NCBI GenBank assembly: GCA_031553435.1
Contig: JAVBLQ010000012.1
Location: 1 to 64,000 of the forward strand
Length of the DNA stretch: 64,000 nucleotides
Direction of reading: 5' to 3'
Origin: JAVBLQ01 sp031553435
Lineage (GTDB): Bacteria > Bacteroidota > Bacteroidia > Bacteroidales > Azobacteroidaceae
The notes below the pieces were generated by a model. That model did no database searches. It saw only the letters and a program-made list of their open reading frames with translations, and was not told the DNA's origin. The position numbers and the translations under genes were made by a program. How positions within the stretch are numbered: position 1 is the first letter of the stretch; each line of letters starts with the position of its first letter. Shown here one piece after another: positions 33,625 through 43,569 of this stretch.

Positions 33625-34302
33625 ATGGATAATTTCAGGAAATACGCAACCAAACATTTAGGATTTAATAGTTTGGCGTTGGATCAATACATTCAATCAC
33701 AAAATATAAGTTTTAGCGCACAATATCAAAATCCATACATTCTGGAAGAAAGACAATTAAACGTAACTCAACTCGATGTTTTTTCCCGTTTAATGATGGA
33801 CCGAATTATCTTTATGGGTACTGCAATCGATGATTATACAGCCAATACGATTCAGGCACAATTACTATTCCTTGATTCCAATGATCCGGGCAAAGATATA
33901 TCGCTCTACATCAACTCTCCCGGAGGTTCTGTTTATGCAGGTTATGGTATCTATGATACCATGCAGTTTATCAGCAGTAAAGTGTCAACCATTTGTACGG
34001 GAATGGCCGCTTCTATGGCTGCTGTTCTTCTGGTAGCCGGAACTAAAGGAAAACGCTTTGCACTCAAACATTCAAGGGTGATGATTCATCAACCCCTGGG
34101 AGGTGCCCAAGGACAAGCTTCCGATATCGAAATCACAGCCCGTGAAATATTAAAAATCAAAAAAGAAATCTATACAATTATTTCCGATCACTCCGGCCAA
34201 CCCTACGACAAAGTTCTGCAAGACGGAGACCGCGACTTCTGGATGAATTCCGAAGAAGCCAAAGAATATGGAATGATTGATGAAATACTTACAAAAAAAT
34301 AA
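33625..34302 (+). CDS. clpP: ATP-dependent Clp protease proteolytic subunit
   Basis: A 225-residue serine protease subunit that forms a tetradecameric barrel. The catalytic serine is in GMAASMAAVLLVAG, the histidine in RVMIHQPLGGAQGQ, and the aspartate is in the following helix region. DPGKDISLYINSPGGSVYAG is the oxyanion-hole region. The first 30 residues are longer than in E. coli and may include a propeptide. It is followed after 32 bases by clpX, so protease and unfoldase are co-expressed. Confidence 0.97.
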   Translation: MDNFRKYATKHLGFNSLALDQYIQSQNISFSAQYQNPYILEERQLNVTQLDVFSRLMMDRIIFMGTAIDDYTANTIQAQLLFLDSNDPGKDISLYINSPGGSVYAGYGIYDTMQFISSKVSTICTGMAASMAAVLLVAGTKGKRFALKHSRVMIHQPLGGAQGQASDIEITAREILKIKKEIYTIISDHSGQPYDKVLQDGDRDFWMNSEEAKEYGMIDEILTKK

Positions 34303-34334
34303 TTGACAATTCTCCCCTGTCAATTTTCAAAATT

Positions 34335-35573
34335 ATGGCTAAATCAAACGAATTTTGTAGTTTTTGCGGAAAACCTAAAAAGGAAGCAAGTCTGTTGGTT
34401 ACCGGATTATACGGAAATATTTGCGATAGTTGCGTTGAACAAGCATATCAAATAGTTCGCGAATCCCAGGAACCTTCGAAAAAAGGAAAATCGGTTTTAA
34501 ATTTCTCAAAGAAAGATCTGCCTCATCCTGTCGAAATCAAAGAATTTCTGGATCAATATGTGATCGGACAAGATGATGCAAAAAGATATTTATCCGTTTC
34601 TGTCTATAATCATTACAAAAGATTGTTACAAAAAATAGAAACAGACGATGTAGAGATAGAAAAATCCAACATCATCATGGTTGGTGCCACCGGAACCGGA
34701 AAAACTTTATTGGCAAAAACCATTGCACGATTGTTGAAAGTTCCATTCACAATCGTAGATGCAACCGTATTAACTGAAGCCGGATATGTTGGAGAAGATA
34801 TTGAAAGCATATTGACCAGACTTCTGCAAGTAGCCGATTATAATGTCGAAGCAGCACAAAGAGGTATTGTTTTCATCGATGAAATCGACAAAATTGCAAG
34901 AAAAGGAGACAACCCATCCATCACACGCGATGTGAGTGGCGAAGGTGTTCAACAAGGATTATTGAAACTACTCGAAGGATCCGTTGTCAATGTTCCGCCT
35001 CAGGGAGGAAGAAAACATCCGGATCAAAAAATGATCGCAGTAGATACCAAAAATATATTATTCATTTGTGGCGGAGCTTTTGACGGAATAGAGAAAAGGA
35101 TAGCCCAACGACTAAATACCAAGGTCGTGGGTTATGCAGCTACAATCAATCAAAAAGAAGTCGATAAAGAAAATCTGTTGCAATATATCAGTCCTCAGGA
35201 TTTAAAATCTTTCGGACTAATTCCTGAAATTATAGGAAGGTTACCCATATTAACTTATCTAAACCCACTTGACAGAAAAACCTTACGAAGTATTCTTACA
35301 GAACCTAAAAATTCCATTATCAAACAATACATGAAATTGTTTGCAATGGATAATGTAGCGCTTACTTTTGACGAAGAAGTATTCGAATACATCGTTGACA
35401 AAGCCATTGAATACAAGCTGGGTGCAAGAGGATTAAGATCAATCGCCGAAGACATTATGATTGATGCTATGTTTCAAATACCTTCATCTAAAGAGAAAAA
35501 ACTGCATATTGACCTAAACTACGCCCAGGAAAAAGTCGAAAAATCTGAAACCAAACGACTTAGCGTAGCCTGA
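34335..35573 (+). CDS. clpX: ClpX unfoldase, ATP-binding subunit of ClpXP
   Basis: A 412-residue AAA+ protein. The N-terminal four-cysteine zinc domain (CSFCGKPKKEA then ICDSCVEQAY) selects substrates. Walker A is GATGTGKTLLAKT, Walker B IVFIDEIDKIARKGDN, and RGIVFI, VSGEGVQQGLLKLLEGS and the sensor-2 region YKLGARGLRSIAEDI complete the set. The ClpP-binding loop IGF is not obvious by eye. The adjacent ClpP gives a functional pair. Confidence 0.97.
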   Translation: MAKSNEFCSFCGKPKKEASLLVTGLYGNICDSCVEQAYQIVRESQEPSKKGKSVLNFSKKDLPHPVEIKEFLDQYVIGQDDAKRYLSVSVYNHYKRLLQKIETDDVEIEKSNIIMVGATGTGKTLLAKTIARLLKVPFTIVDATVLTEAGYVGEDIESILTRLLQVADYNVEAAQRGIVFIDEIDKIARKGDNPSITRDVSGEGVQQGLLKLLEGSVVNVPPQGGRKHPDQKMIAVDTKNILFICGGAFDGIEKRIAQRLNTKVVGYAATINQKEVDKENLLQYISPQDLKSFGLIPEIIGRLPILTYLNPLDRKTLRSILTEPKNSIIKQYMKLFAMDNVALTFDEEVFEYIVDKAIEYKLGARGLRSIAEDIMIDAMFQIPSSKEKKLHIDLNYAQEKVEKSETKRLSVA

Positions 35574-35589
35574 TAAATTGTATTTATAT

Positions 35590-37773
35590 ATGGCTAAAGA
35601 TTTATTAACAAATGAATTAAAAAAGAACTTTGGATTCGATACCTTTAAAGGAAATCAAGAAGCCGTAATCCGGAACGTTCTGGAAGGAAAAGATACCTTT
35701 GTATTAATGCCCACCGGCGGAGGAAAATCATTATGCTACCAACTTCCATCCCTTATGATGGGAGGAACTGCTATTGTTATTTCCCCCCTCATTGCTCTGA
35801 TGAAAAACCAGGTTGATGCCATGCGTAATTTCAGTGAAGACAATGGGATTGCCCATTTCATCAATTCGTCATTAAACAAGGTAGCCATTGATCAGGTAAA
35901 AAATGATATTCTTTCCGGAAAAACCAAACTTCTTTATGTAGCGCCGGAATCTTTAACCAAAGAAGAAAATATCGATTTCTTACGTCAGATAAAAATATCG
36001 TTCTATGCAATCGATGAAGCTCACTGTATATCGGAATGGGGACACGATTTCCGTCCGGAATACCGGCGGATCAGACCTATAGTCAATGAAATAGGAAAAC
36101 ATCCGTTGATTGCACTTACAGCAACTGCGACTCCAAAAGTCCAGCATGATATTCAAAAAAACCTGGGGATGATGGATGCTACCGTTTACAAATCATCATT
36201 CAACAGAGCTAATTTGTATTATGAAGTAAGACAAAAAACAAACGATATCGACAGAGAAATTGTCAAATATATCAAAGCCAATGCCGGAAAGTCAGGAATC
36301 GTCTATTGCCTTTCCCGCAAAAAAGTGGAAGATTTTACCGAAGTACTCAAAGCAAACGGAATCAATGCGCTGGCCTACCATGCCGGAATGGATTCCCAAA
36401 CCCGTTCGGGAAACCAGGACGCATTTCTAATGGAAAGTGCAGATGTTATCGTTGCAACCATCGCCTTTGGTATGGGCATTGACAAACCAGATGTTCGATA
36501 TGTAATCCATTATGACATTCCTAAGAGCCTTGAAGGTTACTATCAGGAAACAGGCCGTTCGGGAAGAGATGGAGGCGAAGGAAAATGCATCGTTTTTTAC
36601 TCTAATAAAGACTTGCTGAAATTGGAAAAATTCATGCAGGGAAAACCTGTTTCCGAACAAGAAATCGGCAAACAACTATTGGAAGAAACCAGAGCCTACG
36701 CGGAAGCGTCTATCTGTCGCAGAAAAATATTACTGCATTATTTTGGGGAAGAATATACAGAAGAGAATTGTGGAAATTGTGATAATTGTTTAAATCCGAA
36801 AAAACAAGTGGAAGCTAAAGAATTACTAACAACAGTACTAGAAACTGTAGTCGCATTAAAAGAAAAATTTAAAGCAGATTATGTCATTAATGTTATTTTA
36901 GGAAAAGAAACATCTGACATAGAATCTTATGGACATCAAGACCTGGAAATCTTCGGTTGCGGAACCGATGAAGATGAAAAAACATGGAACGCTGTCATTC
37001 GGCAAGCCATGATCGCAGGATATTTAGATAAAGACATAGAAAACTATGGCTTATTAAAAATAACAGCAGCAGGAAAAAAATTCTTAAATAATCCGGTATC
37101 TTTCAAAATCGTCAAAGACGGTGAATTTGATGAAGATGAAAACACCGAAGATGTACCGATGAGAGGCGGAGCAACATCAGCCGTTGATCCGGTACTCTAC
37201 TCCATCATGAAAGATCTAAGGAAAAAATTATCTAAAAAATTAGATGTTCCCCCTTACGTTATTTTTCAGGACCCTTCATTGGAAGCCATGGCCACAACAT
37301 ATCCGATTACACTCGACGAATTGCAAAATATTCCGGGAGTAGGTTCGGGAAAAGCCAAACGTTACGGGCTAGAATTTATCAACATCATCAAAAAACATGT
37401 TGAAGAAAATGAAATAATCAGACCTGAAGACCTTCGTGTCCGCACAGTTGCCAACAAATCAAAATTAAAAGTCTATATCGTTCAAAGCATCGACCGTAAA
37501 GTAGCTCTTGATGATATTGCACTCACAAAAGGCTTGGAATTCAACGAACTTCTGGATGAAATCGAAGCCATTGTATATTCAGGAACAAAAATCAACGTCG
37601 ATTATTTTCTCACAGAAGTAATGGACGAAGATCACGAAGAAGACATATATTCTTACTTCAAAGAATCAGAAACAGACGATCTTGAAACTGCAATCAACGA
37701 ACTGGGAAATACTTATACAGAAGAAGAAATTCGTTTGGTCAGAATCAAGTTTATATCTGAGATGGCTAATTAA
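35590..37773 (+). CDS. recQ: ATP-dependent DNA helicase RecQ
   Basis: A 727-residue 3'-5' helicase. Walker A is MPTGGGKSLCYQLP, the DEAH box AIDEAHCISEWGHDFRPEY, and motif VI is in QETGRSGRDG. The zinc site is seen in CRRKILLHYFGE and CGNCDNC, then a winged-helix RQC region and an HRDC domain (NIPGVGSGKAKRYG). The C-terminal extension of about 120 acidic residues is usual in this phylum. I chose the ATG at 35590; a TTG at 35578 would add four residues. The gene starts 16 bases after clpX. Confidence 0.96.
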   Translation: MAKDLLTNELKKNFGFDTFKGNQEAVIRNVLEGKDTFVLMPTGGGKSLCYQLPSLMMGGTAIVISPLIALMKNQVDAMRNFSEDNGIAHFINSSLNKVAIDQVKNDILSGKTKLLYVAPESLTKEENIDFLRQIKISFYAIDEAHCISEWGHDFRPEYRRIRPIVNEIGKHPLIALTATATPKVQHDIQKNLGMMDATVYKSSFNRANLYYEVRQKTNDIDREIVKYIKANAGKSGIVYCLSRKKVEDFTEVLKANGINALAYHAGMDSQTRSGNQDAFLMESADVIVATIAFGMGIDKPDVRYVIHYDIPKSLEGYYQETGRSGRDGGEGKCIVFYSNKDLLKLEKFMQGKPVSEQEIGKQLLEETRAYAEASICRRKILLHYFGEEYTEENCGNCDNCLNPKKQVEAKELLTTVLETVVALKEKFKADYVINVILGKETSDIESYGHQDLEIFGCGTDEDEKTWNAVIRQAMIAGYLDKDIENYGLLKITAAGKKFLNNPVSFKIVKDGEFDEDENTEDVPMRGGATSAVDPVLYSIMKDLRKKLSKKLDVPPYVIFQDPSLEAMATTYPITLDELQNIPGVGSGKAKRYGLEFINIIKKHVEENEIIRPEDLRVRTVANKSKLKVYIVQSIDRKVALDDIALTKGLEFNELLDEIEAIVYSGTKINVDYFLTEVMDEDHEEDIYSYFKESETDDLETAINELGNTYTEEEIRLVRIKFISEMAN

Positions 37774-37825
37774 TTGGAAAAAATTAATTACATTTGCACG
37801 CAATAAATTTTAAAGCTCCTTTTAT

Positions 37826-39301
37826 ATGTCATTTATTGCAGATAAGATTATTATTGACGGATTAACTTTCGACGATGTATTGTTAATTCCAGCCTACTCA
37901 GAAGTATTACCACGGAACGTTAATTTATCAACCAATTTTTCCAGGAATATTAAATTAAATATTCCAATGGTTTCAGCTGCAATGGATACGGTGACCGAGG
38001 CAAAATTGGCCATTGCCATTGCCCGTGAAGGCGGAATTGGTGTCATACATAAAAATATGACCATCGAAGAGCAAGCCAAGCAAATCCGGTCTGTCAAAAG
38101 AGCTGAAAATGGGATGATATCCAATCCTGTGAGCATCAAAAGAGGTAAAACGGTTGCCGATGCATTAGCCATCATGGCCGATTATAAAATAGGTGGAATA
38201 CCTGTTGTAGACGATGAAAATCATTTGGTAGGTATTGTAACCAACCGCGATCTCAGATTCCAGCGGCAAATGGATAAGCTGATTGACGATGTTATGACAT
38301 CCAAAAATCTGGTAACTACCAATCAATCAACTAATCTGGAAGCAGCTGCAGATATTTTGCAACAACATAAAATAGAAAAACTACCGGTTGTAGACAACCA
38401 GAACAAACTGATCGGCCTCATCACCTACAAAGATATTACCAAAGCGAAAGACAAACCTTCGGCATGCAAAGACTCAAACGGAAGATTGCGTGTAGCAGCC
38501 GGAGTGGGAGTGACATACGATACTTTCGACCGGATAGATGCCCTTGTCGAAGCATCTGCCGATGCAATTATTATCGATACGGCTCACGGACATTCAAAAG
38601 GTGTATTGGAAGCTTTGAAAGAAGCAAAAAAACGATACTCAAATGTTGATATCGTTGTTGGAAATATCGCCACCGCCGAGGCTGCCAAAATGTTGGCTGA
38701 TGCTGGAGCAGATGCCGTTAAGGTAGGTATTGGCCCCGGTTCTATTTGTACCACACGAATCATTGCCGGAGTTGGTGTTCCCCAACTTTCAGCCATTTAT
38801 GATGTCGCAAAAGCATTAAAAGGAACAGGAGTTCCTGTAATTGCCGATGGAGGACTTCGTTATTCCGGAGATATTGTTAAAGCTTTGGCTGCCGGAGGTT
38901 CATCCGTAATGATGGGCTCCCTGTTAGCCGGAGTAGAAGAATCTCCCGGAGAGACAATCATTTACAACGGACGTAAGTTCAAGTCCTATCGCGGAATGGG
39001 TTCGTTGGAAGCCATGCAAAAAGGCTCCAAAGACCGTTATTTCCAAGATGTAGAAGACGATATAAAGAAACTGGTTCCGGAAGGAATTGCAGCACGGGTT
39101 CCATACAAAGGAACACTTTTTGAAGTAATTTACCAAATGGTTGGAGGATTGAGAGCCGGAATGGGTTATTGTGGCGCTGCAAATATCGACACTCTGCATG
39201 AAGCCAAATTCACAAGAATCACTAATGCCGGAGTCGCAGAAAGCCATCCACACGATGTTGCTATCACCCAAGAGGCTCCTAATTATAGCCGGGGCGAATA
39301 A
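37826..39301 (+). CDS. guaB: Inosine-5'-monophosphate dehydrogenase
   Basis: A 491-residue IMPDH, which oxidises IMP to XMP in guanine nucleotide synthesis. The TIM-barrel start GLTFDDVLLIPAYSEVLPR is diagnostic. Two CBS domains are inserted at about residues 95-210 (SKNLVTTNQSTNLEAA). The catalytic cysteine loop is KVGIGPGSICTTRIIAGVG, and the flap has FKSYRGMGSLEAM. A -7 box TACATTTG at 37789-37796 precedes it, with a poor -33. The length is normal. Confidence 0.97.
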   Translation: MSFIADKIIIDGLTFDDVLLIPAYSEVLPRNVNLSTNFSRNIKLNIPMVSAAMDTVTEAKLAIAIAREGGIGVIHKNMTIEEQAKQIRSVKRAENGMISNPVSIKRGKTVADALAIMADYKIGGIPVVDDENHLVGIVTNRDLRFQRQMDKLIDDVMTSKNLVTTNQSTNLEAAADILQQHKIEKLPVVDNQNKLIGLITYKDITKAKDKPSACKDSNGRLRVAAGVGVTYDTFDRIDALVEASADAIIIDTAHGHSKGVLEALKEAKKRYSNVDIVVGNIATAEAAKMLADAGADAVKVGIGPGSICTTRIIAGVGVPQLSAIYDVAKALKGTGVPVIADGGLRYSGDIVKALAAGGSSVMMGSLLAGVEESPGETIIYNGRKFKSYRGMGSLEAMQKGSKDRYFQDVEDDIKKLVPEGIAARVPYKGTLFEVIYQMVGGLRAGMGYCGAANIDTLHEAKFTRITNAGVAESHPHDVAITQEAPNYSRGE

Positions 39302-39368
39302 ATTATATAATTTTTTACTGTTTTTACCGTTAAAATCGTTAGAGTTTTTAATTTAAGCATCTAAAAAA

Positions 39369-41297
39369 ATGAAAAAACAATTTCTTACCTTAATATTGGG
39401 AGGTCTGACATTTCTTGCAAATGCCCAAAATGATCCTACTGTTATGAAAGTCAACGGAAAGGATATAAAAAAATCCGAATTCGAATATTTGTATAAGAAA
39501 AATAATACAGATATCTCATTAAATGAATACGTTGAGCTATTTAAAAATTTCAAACTGAAAGTTGCGGAAGCCGAATCCCAAGGAATCGATACTACATCTG
39601 CTTTCAAAAAAGAACTGGCGGAAAACAGAAAACAACTTGCTCAACAATATGAAAGTAAACGCGTACTGAACGAAGCTCTTATTCGTCAGGAATATGAAAG
39701 AATGAACGAAGACAGAGAAATCTCTCTTCTTTTTATTCCGATGATCGAAAACAATACATCTTCTTCTCCTCAAATACTTCCGGCCGACACATTAAATGTT
39801 TATAACAAAGCACAACAAATCCGTCAAAGACTGATAGATGGTGAAAGCTTTGAAAAAGTAGGAACTGAATTTGCCAATGACAAAAGCAATCTTTTCAATG
39901 GATGGCTATCGGCAACCAGGATGCTTTATCCGATAGAATCAACAGCTTACACTACAGAAATCGGTAAAATAAGCCAACCGGTGAGAATAAATACCGGATA
40001 CATCCTGATCAAAGTATTGAATAAAAGACCATCCAGAGGAGAAATCAATGCAGCTCACATCATGGTTATGTGTCAGGCAGGAGCAGATTCTACTCAAGTG
40101 GAAGAAGCCAGCAAAAAAGCTGATCAAATCTATCAACGTGTAATGTCCGGCGAAGATTTTGCCACACTGGCCAAAGAATTATCGGATGATAAAGGATCCG
40201 GACAAAACGGAGGCGACCTTTCCTGGTTCCAAACAGGTCAAATGGTTCCCGAATTTGAAAATGCAGCTTTCGGATTGCAAAATATCGGAGATATAACCCA
40301 ACCTGTTCGTTCCCAATTTGGATTCCATATCATTAAGTTATTAGGTAAAAGAGGTATTCCTTCCTATGATGATGTTAAAAACAATATTATAACCTTTTTC
40401 AGTAGAAGCGAAAAATACATGGATCTTTATCAACCCTGGTGGGATCAGTTGAAAAAGAAATATAAATATGTTCCGAACAAAGTATCTGAAAAAAATCTAT
40501 ACGCACTTGCATCTATCAATTTTCCGTCAGATTCGACTTTCATCTCCAAAGAAGCAAATAACAAAGGCGTATTGTTTACTTTGTCTGCAAAACCATACAC
40601 AGTTGCAGATTTCATTACATTCCTTAAAAAAGAAGGAAGATCTCCTTTCTTTTTGTCAACCGATTTTTTGAAAGAAAGATTATTTGCTTATGAAACAAGA
40701 GCTTTGGAGAAAGAAGAAGACAGTCATTTGGAAGATAATTATCCTGAATTCCGGAATCTGATGAAAGAATACAGAGACGGATTCTTGTCTTACGAAATTA
40801 CACAAAATGAAGTTTGGGGAAAAGCGCCTAAAGATACCGTTGGGTTAACCAGCTTTTTTGACAAACATAAAAAAGATTACACTTGGGATCAGCCAAGATA
40901 CAAAGGATGCGTCGTGCTTTGCAAAAATGACACAATCAAGAATGATATAACAAAAATGATTTCTGGTTTGAGTGTTGACGATGCTGTTGATCTCATCAAA
41001 ACCACATATCAGAATGATAAAACCAATCCCGTAAAAATAGAACGGGGAGTTTTTGCACAAGGTAGTAACCAATATGTGGACGAAGTTATTTTCAAAACAA
41101 AAAAAGCAGATGCAAACACTAGATATCCGGAATTTTATATAATGGGTAAAATGATTGACCAACCCGAATCATATTCCGATGTAGGAGGTTTGATTATTTC
41201 CGATTATCAAAATTATCTGGAACAGGAATGGATCAATACACTTAAAGCAAAATATCCGATAGTTTTATATCCGAATATTTTGAAAACAATCAAATAA
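39369..41297 (+). CDS. Periplasmic PpiC/parvulin-type chaperone, large
   Basis: A 642-residue exported protein with signal MKKQFLTLILGGLTFLANAQ. It has an N-terminal SurA-like helical region, a first degenerate parvulin-like module (about 110-215, NREISLLFIP... to INTGYILIKVLNKR), then a clear parvulin domain (about 218-325: INAAHIMVMCQAGADS, GGDLSWFQTGQMVPEF, QFGFHIIKLLGKR). The C-terminal half is a lineage-specific segment. It probably helps fold or chaperone outer-membrane proteins. It is first of three related genes with 11 bases to the next. Confidence 0.88.
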   Translation: MKKQFLTLILGGLTFLANAQNDPTVMKVNGKDIKKSEFEYLYKKNNTDISLNEYVELFKNFKLKVAEAESQGIDTTSAFKKELAENRKQLAQQYESKRVLNEALIRQEYERMNEDREISLLFIPMIENNTSSSPQILPADTLNVYNKAQQIRQRLIDGESFEKVGTEFANDKSNLFNGWLSATRMLYPIESTAYTTEIGKISQPVRINTGYILIKVLNKRPSRGEINAAHIMVMCQAGADSTQVEEASKKADQIYQRVMSGEDFATLAKELSDDKGSGQNGGDLSWFQTGQMVPEFENAAFGLQNIGDITQPVRSQFGFHIIKLLGKRGIPSYDDVKNNIITFFSRSEKYMDLYQPWWDQLKKKYKYVPNKVSEKNLYALASINFPSDSTFISKEANNKGVLFTLSAKPYTVADFITFLKKEGRSPFFLSTDFLKERLFAYETRALEKEEDSHLEDNYPEFRNLMKEYRDGFLSYEITQNEVWGKAPKDTVGLTSFFDKHKKDYTWDQPRYKGCVVLCKNDTIKNDITKMISGLSVDDAVDLIKTTYQNDKTNPVKIERGVFAQGSNQYVDEVIFKTKKADANTRYPEFYIMGKMIDQPESYSDVGGLIISDYQNYLEQEWINTLKAKYPIVLYPNILKTIK

Positions 41298-41308
41298 ATC
41301 AAAAACGA

Positions 41309-42160
41309 ATGAGACAGATTTTCTTAATCATCTTCATATTGTTATTGATTGGACAGTCTTGCAAAAACGGATCATCAAATTCAGGAGAATCAATCGTTAC
41401 CATCGGAAATAATGTTTTGACAAGGGATGAAGTCGAAGCATTTATTCCGGTGGGAACTTCCAGTGAAGACAGTATCATAGCTGCCGAAAGTTATGTCCGG
41501 AGCTGGATACGGGATGTCCTTTTATACAACATCGCTTCCAAAAACATAAAAAATGAAGATGAAATTGATCAATTGGTCGAAAATTACCGGAGATCTCTGA
41601 TCTCATACCAATATCAGGAACAATTGCTCAAAGAAAAAATGTCTACAGAAATTTCCGAGGCAGAAATGCTTAAATATTATGAAGAAAATGGAAATATATT
41701 TATTCTGGATAAAAATTTAGTACAAGGATTATTTCTAAAAATACCATCTAATTCGCCGGATATTAACAAAGTACAAGGATGGTACCGTTCAACCTCCGGC
41801 AAAGATCTCGAAAATATTGAAAAATACAGTGTTCGGTATGCCAGCATTTATGATTACTTTTACGACCGCTGGGTTGATCTGGATGAAGAACTAAGCAAAA
41901 TGCCTAATACTTCTCCTGACCGGATGAGTCGTTTGCTGAAAAACAGGTGTCTCATGGAATCAGATTCGATTTACACTTATTTTTTAAATGTAACGAAAAT
42001 TTTATCCGTAGGAGATAAAGCTCCTTTTGAATATGCCAAAGCAAATATTAAAGAGATTATCTTAAATCAGAAAAGATTGGATTTTATTCACCGGTTTGAA
42101 GAAGATCTGTATAACTCGGCGTTAAAAAAAGGAGAAATTAAATTCTCTGAAACACGTTGA
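41309..42160 (+). CDS. SurA-N-like lipoprotein
   Basis: A 283-residue lipoprotein with signal MRQIFLIIFILLLIGQSC, whose cysteine (about residue 18) follows IGQ. It has a SurA/PpiC-like chaperone segment, with EIDQLVENYRRSLISYQYQEQ and EISEAEMLKYYEENG, but I see no parvulin active-site domain. It lies between two parvulin proteins and may be the chaperone part of the same envelope folding system, anchored to a membrane. Its stop is followed immediately by a 15-base palindrome GTTGAAACTTTCAAC, then the surA gene at 42199. Confidence 0.72.
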   Translation: MRQIFLIIFILLLIGQSCKNGSSNSGESIVTIGNNVLTRDEVEAFIPVGTSSEDSIIAAESYVRSWIRDVLLYNIASKNIKNEDEIDQLVENYRRSLISYQYQEQLLKEKMSTEISEAEMLKYYEENGNIFILDKNLVQGLFLKIPSNSPDINKVQGWYRSTSGKDLENIEKYSVRYASIYDYFYDRWVDLDEELSKMPNTSPDRMSRLLKNRCLMESDSIYTYFLNVTKILSVGDKAPFEYAKANIKEIILNQKRLDFIHRFEEDLYNSALKKGEIKFSETR

Positions 42161-42198
42161 AACTTTCAACTTTTATCATTAAAATTAAACATTAAACA
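42158..42198 (+). repeat. GTTGAAAC palindrome and TTAAACATTAAACA words before surA
   Basis: GTTGAAACTTTCAAC is a palindrome made at the stop codon of the lipoprotein gene. After ten bases of spacer, AAAATTAAACATTAAACA ends at the surA start. These are the words found near 27672 and 46990. Confidence 0.6.
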
Positions 42199-43569
42199 AT
42201 GAAAAGATACCTGTTTATACCCTTGTGTTTTTTAATTATAAGTATATTTTCTTCTGAAATAAAAGCTCAAAACAATGTAATCGATGAAGTTGCATGGGTT
42301 GTGGGAGATGAAGCTATCCTTAAATCAGATGTAGAAAATGCACGTCTTCAAATGCAATATGAAGGAGAGCGCATCGACGGAGATCCTTATTGTGTAATTC
42401 CGGAGCAACTGGCTATTCAAAAATTATATCTGCATCAGGCCAAACTAGATAGTATCATCGTGACAGACTCAGAAGTGTTGCAAAACGTTGAAAACTGGGT
42501 AAATTATGTAATGGGACAAATAGGATCCAAAGAAAAAATGGAAGAATATTTCAACAAACCCATATCACAAATCAGGGAAGAAAGAAGAGAGGCATTGAAA
42601 GAGCAACAAACCATCCGCCTTGTTCAACAAAAAATAATCGGAGATGTCAAAATGACACCTGCCGAAATTCGCAGATATTATACAAGCCTTCCCCAGGATA
42701 GTTTGCCTTTTATTCCAACAACAGTTGAAACACAAATTATCACTTTGGAACCTAAAATTCCTATACAGGAAATTGATAATATCAAAGCTAAACTCAGAGA
42801 ATTTTCAGAAGATGTAAACAGTGGGAAAAAAGACTTTGCAACATTGGCTCGTCTTTGGTCTGAAGATAAAGGAAGTGCGATGCGGGGAGGAGAATTGGGA
42901 TTCATGGGAAAAGGGATGTTAGACCCAGCCTTCGCCGCAGTAGCTTTTTCTCTGACAGATCCTAAAAAAGTTTCCAAAATCGTAGAATCCGAGTACGGAT
43001 ACCACATCATTCAATTGATTGAAAAGAGAGGAGACAGAATTAACTGTCGCCATATTCTTTTAAAACCCAGAGTATCCGATAAAGAATTGAAAACTGCAAC
43101 TCTTAGATTGGACTCCATAGCTAACGATATTAGAAATGGAAAATTTACTTTTGAAGATGCAGCTTCTTACATTTCATATGATAAGGATACCCGTAACAAC
43201 AAAGGTTTGATGGTCAATCAAAACCAGGAAAGTGATTATTTCGGAACTTCTAAATTTGAAATGCAGGAACTACCCCAGGAAGTGGGTAAAGTTGTGTATA
43301 TCATGAAACCCGGCGAAATTTCCAAACCGTTTACCATGATCAATAGTAAACAAAAAGAAGTAGTAGCTATTGTTAAATTAAAATCCAGGACAGAAGGACA
43401 TAAAGCCAATATTTCTGATGACTTCCAGGCTTTAAAAGCTATTGTTGAAAATAAAAAGAAACAGGAAATCCTTCAAAAATGGATTAGACAAAAACAGGAA
43501 TCAACCTATATCCGCATCAATGACAATTGGAAAAATTGTGATTTCAAAAGTGATGGATGGATCAAATGA
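42199..43569 (+). CDS. surA: SurA-like peptidyl-prolyl isomerase
   Basis: A 456-residue exported chaperone for outer-membrane proteins, with signal MKRYLFIPLCFLIISIFSSEIKA in two parts. The SurA N-domain has VAWVVGDEAILKSDVENARL. A first parvulin domain (about 175-275) has FATLARLWSEDKGSAMRGG, LGFMGKGMLDPAFAAVAF and YGYHIIQLIEKRGDR; a second starts at about 278 with INCRHILLKPRVS and is less conserved. The length is typical for SurA. The last codons overlap the next gene's start by ATGA, so the two are translationally coupled. Confidence 0.9.
   Translation: MKRYLFIPLCFLIISIFSSEIKAQNNVIDEVAWVVGDEAILKSDVENARLQMQYEGERIDGDPYCVIPEQLAIQKLYLHQAKLDSIIVTDSEVLQNVENWVNYVMGQIGSKEKMEEYFNKPISQIREERREALKEQQTIRLVQQKIIGDVKMTPAEIRRYYTSLPQDSLPFIPTTVETQIITLEPKIPIQEIDNIKAKLREFSEDVNSGKKDFATLARLWSEDKGSAMRGGELGFMGKGMLDPAFAAVAFSLTDPKKVSKIVESEYGYHIIQLIEKRGDRINCRHILLKPRVSDKELKTATLRLDSIANDIRNGKFTFEDAASYISYDKDTRNNKGLMVNQNQESDYFGTSKFEMQELPQEVGKVVYIMKPGEISKPFTMINSKQKEVVAIVKLKSRTEGHKANISDDFQALKAIVENKKKQEILQKWIRQKQESTYIRINDNWKNCDFKSDGWIK

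Noticed and set aside
34335..35573. HslU instead of ClpX
   Set aside because: The four-cysteine zinc domain at the N-terminus and the adjacent clpP identify ClpX.
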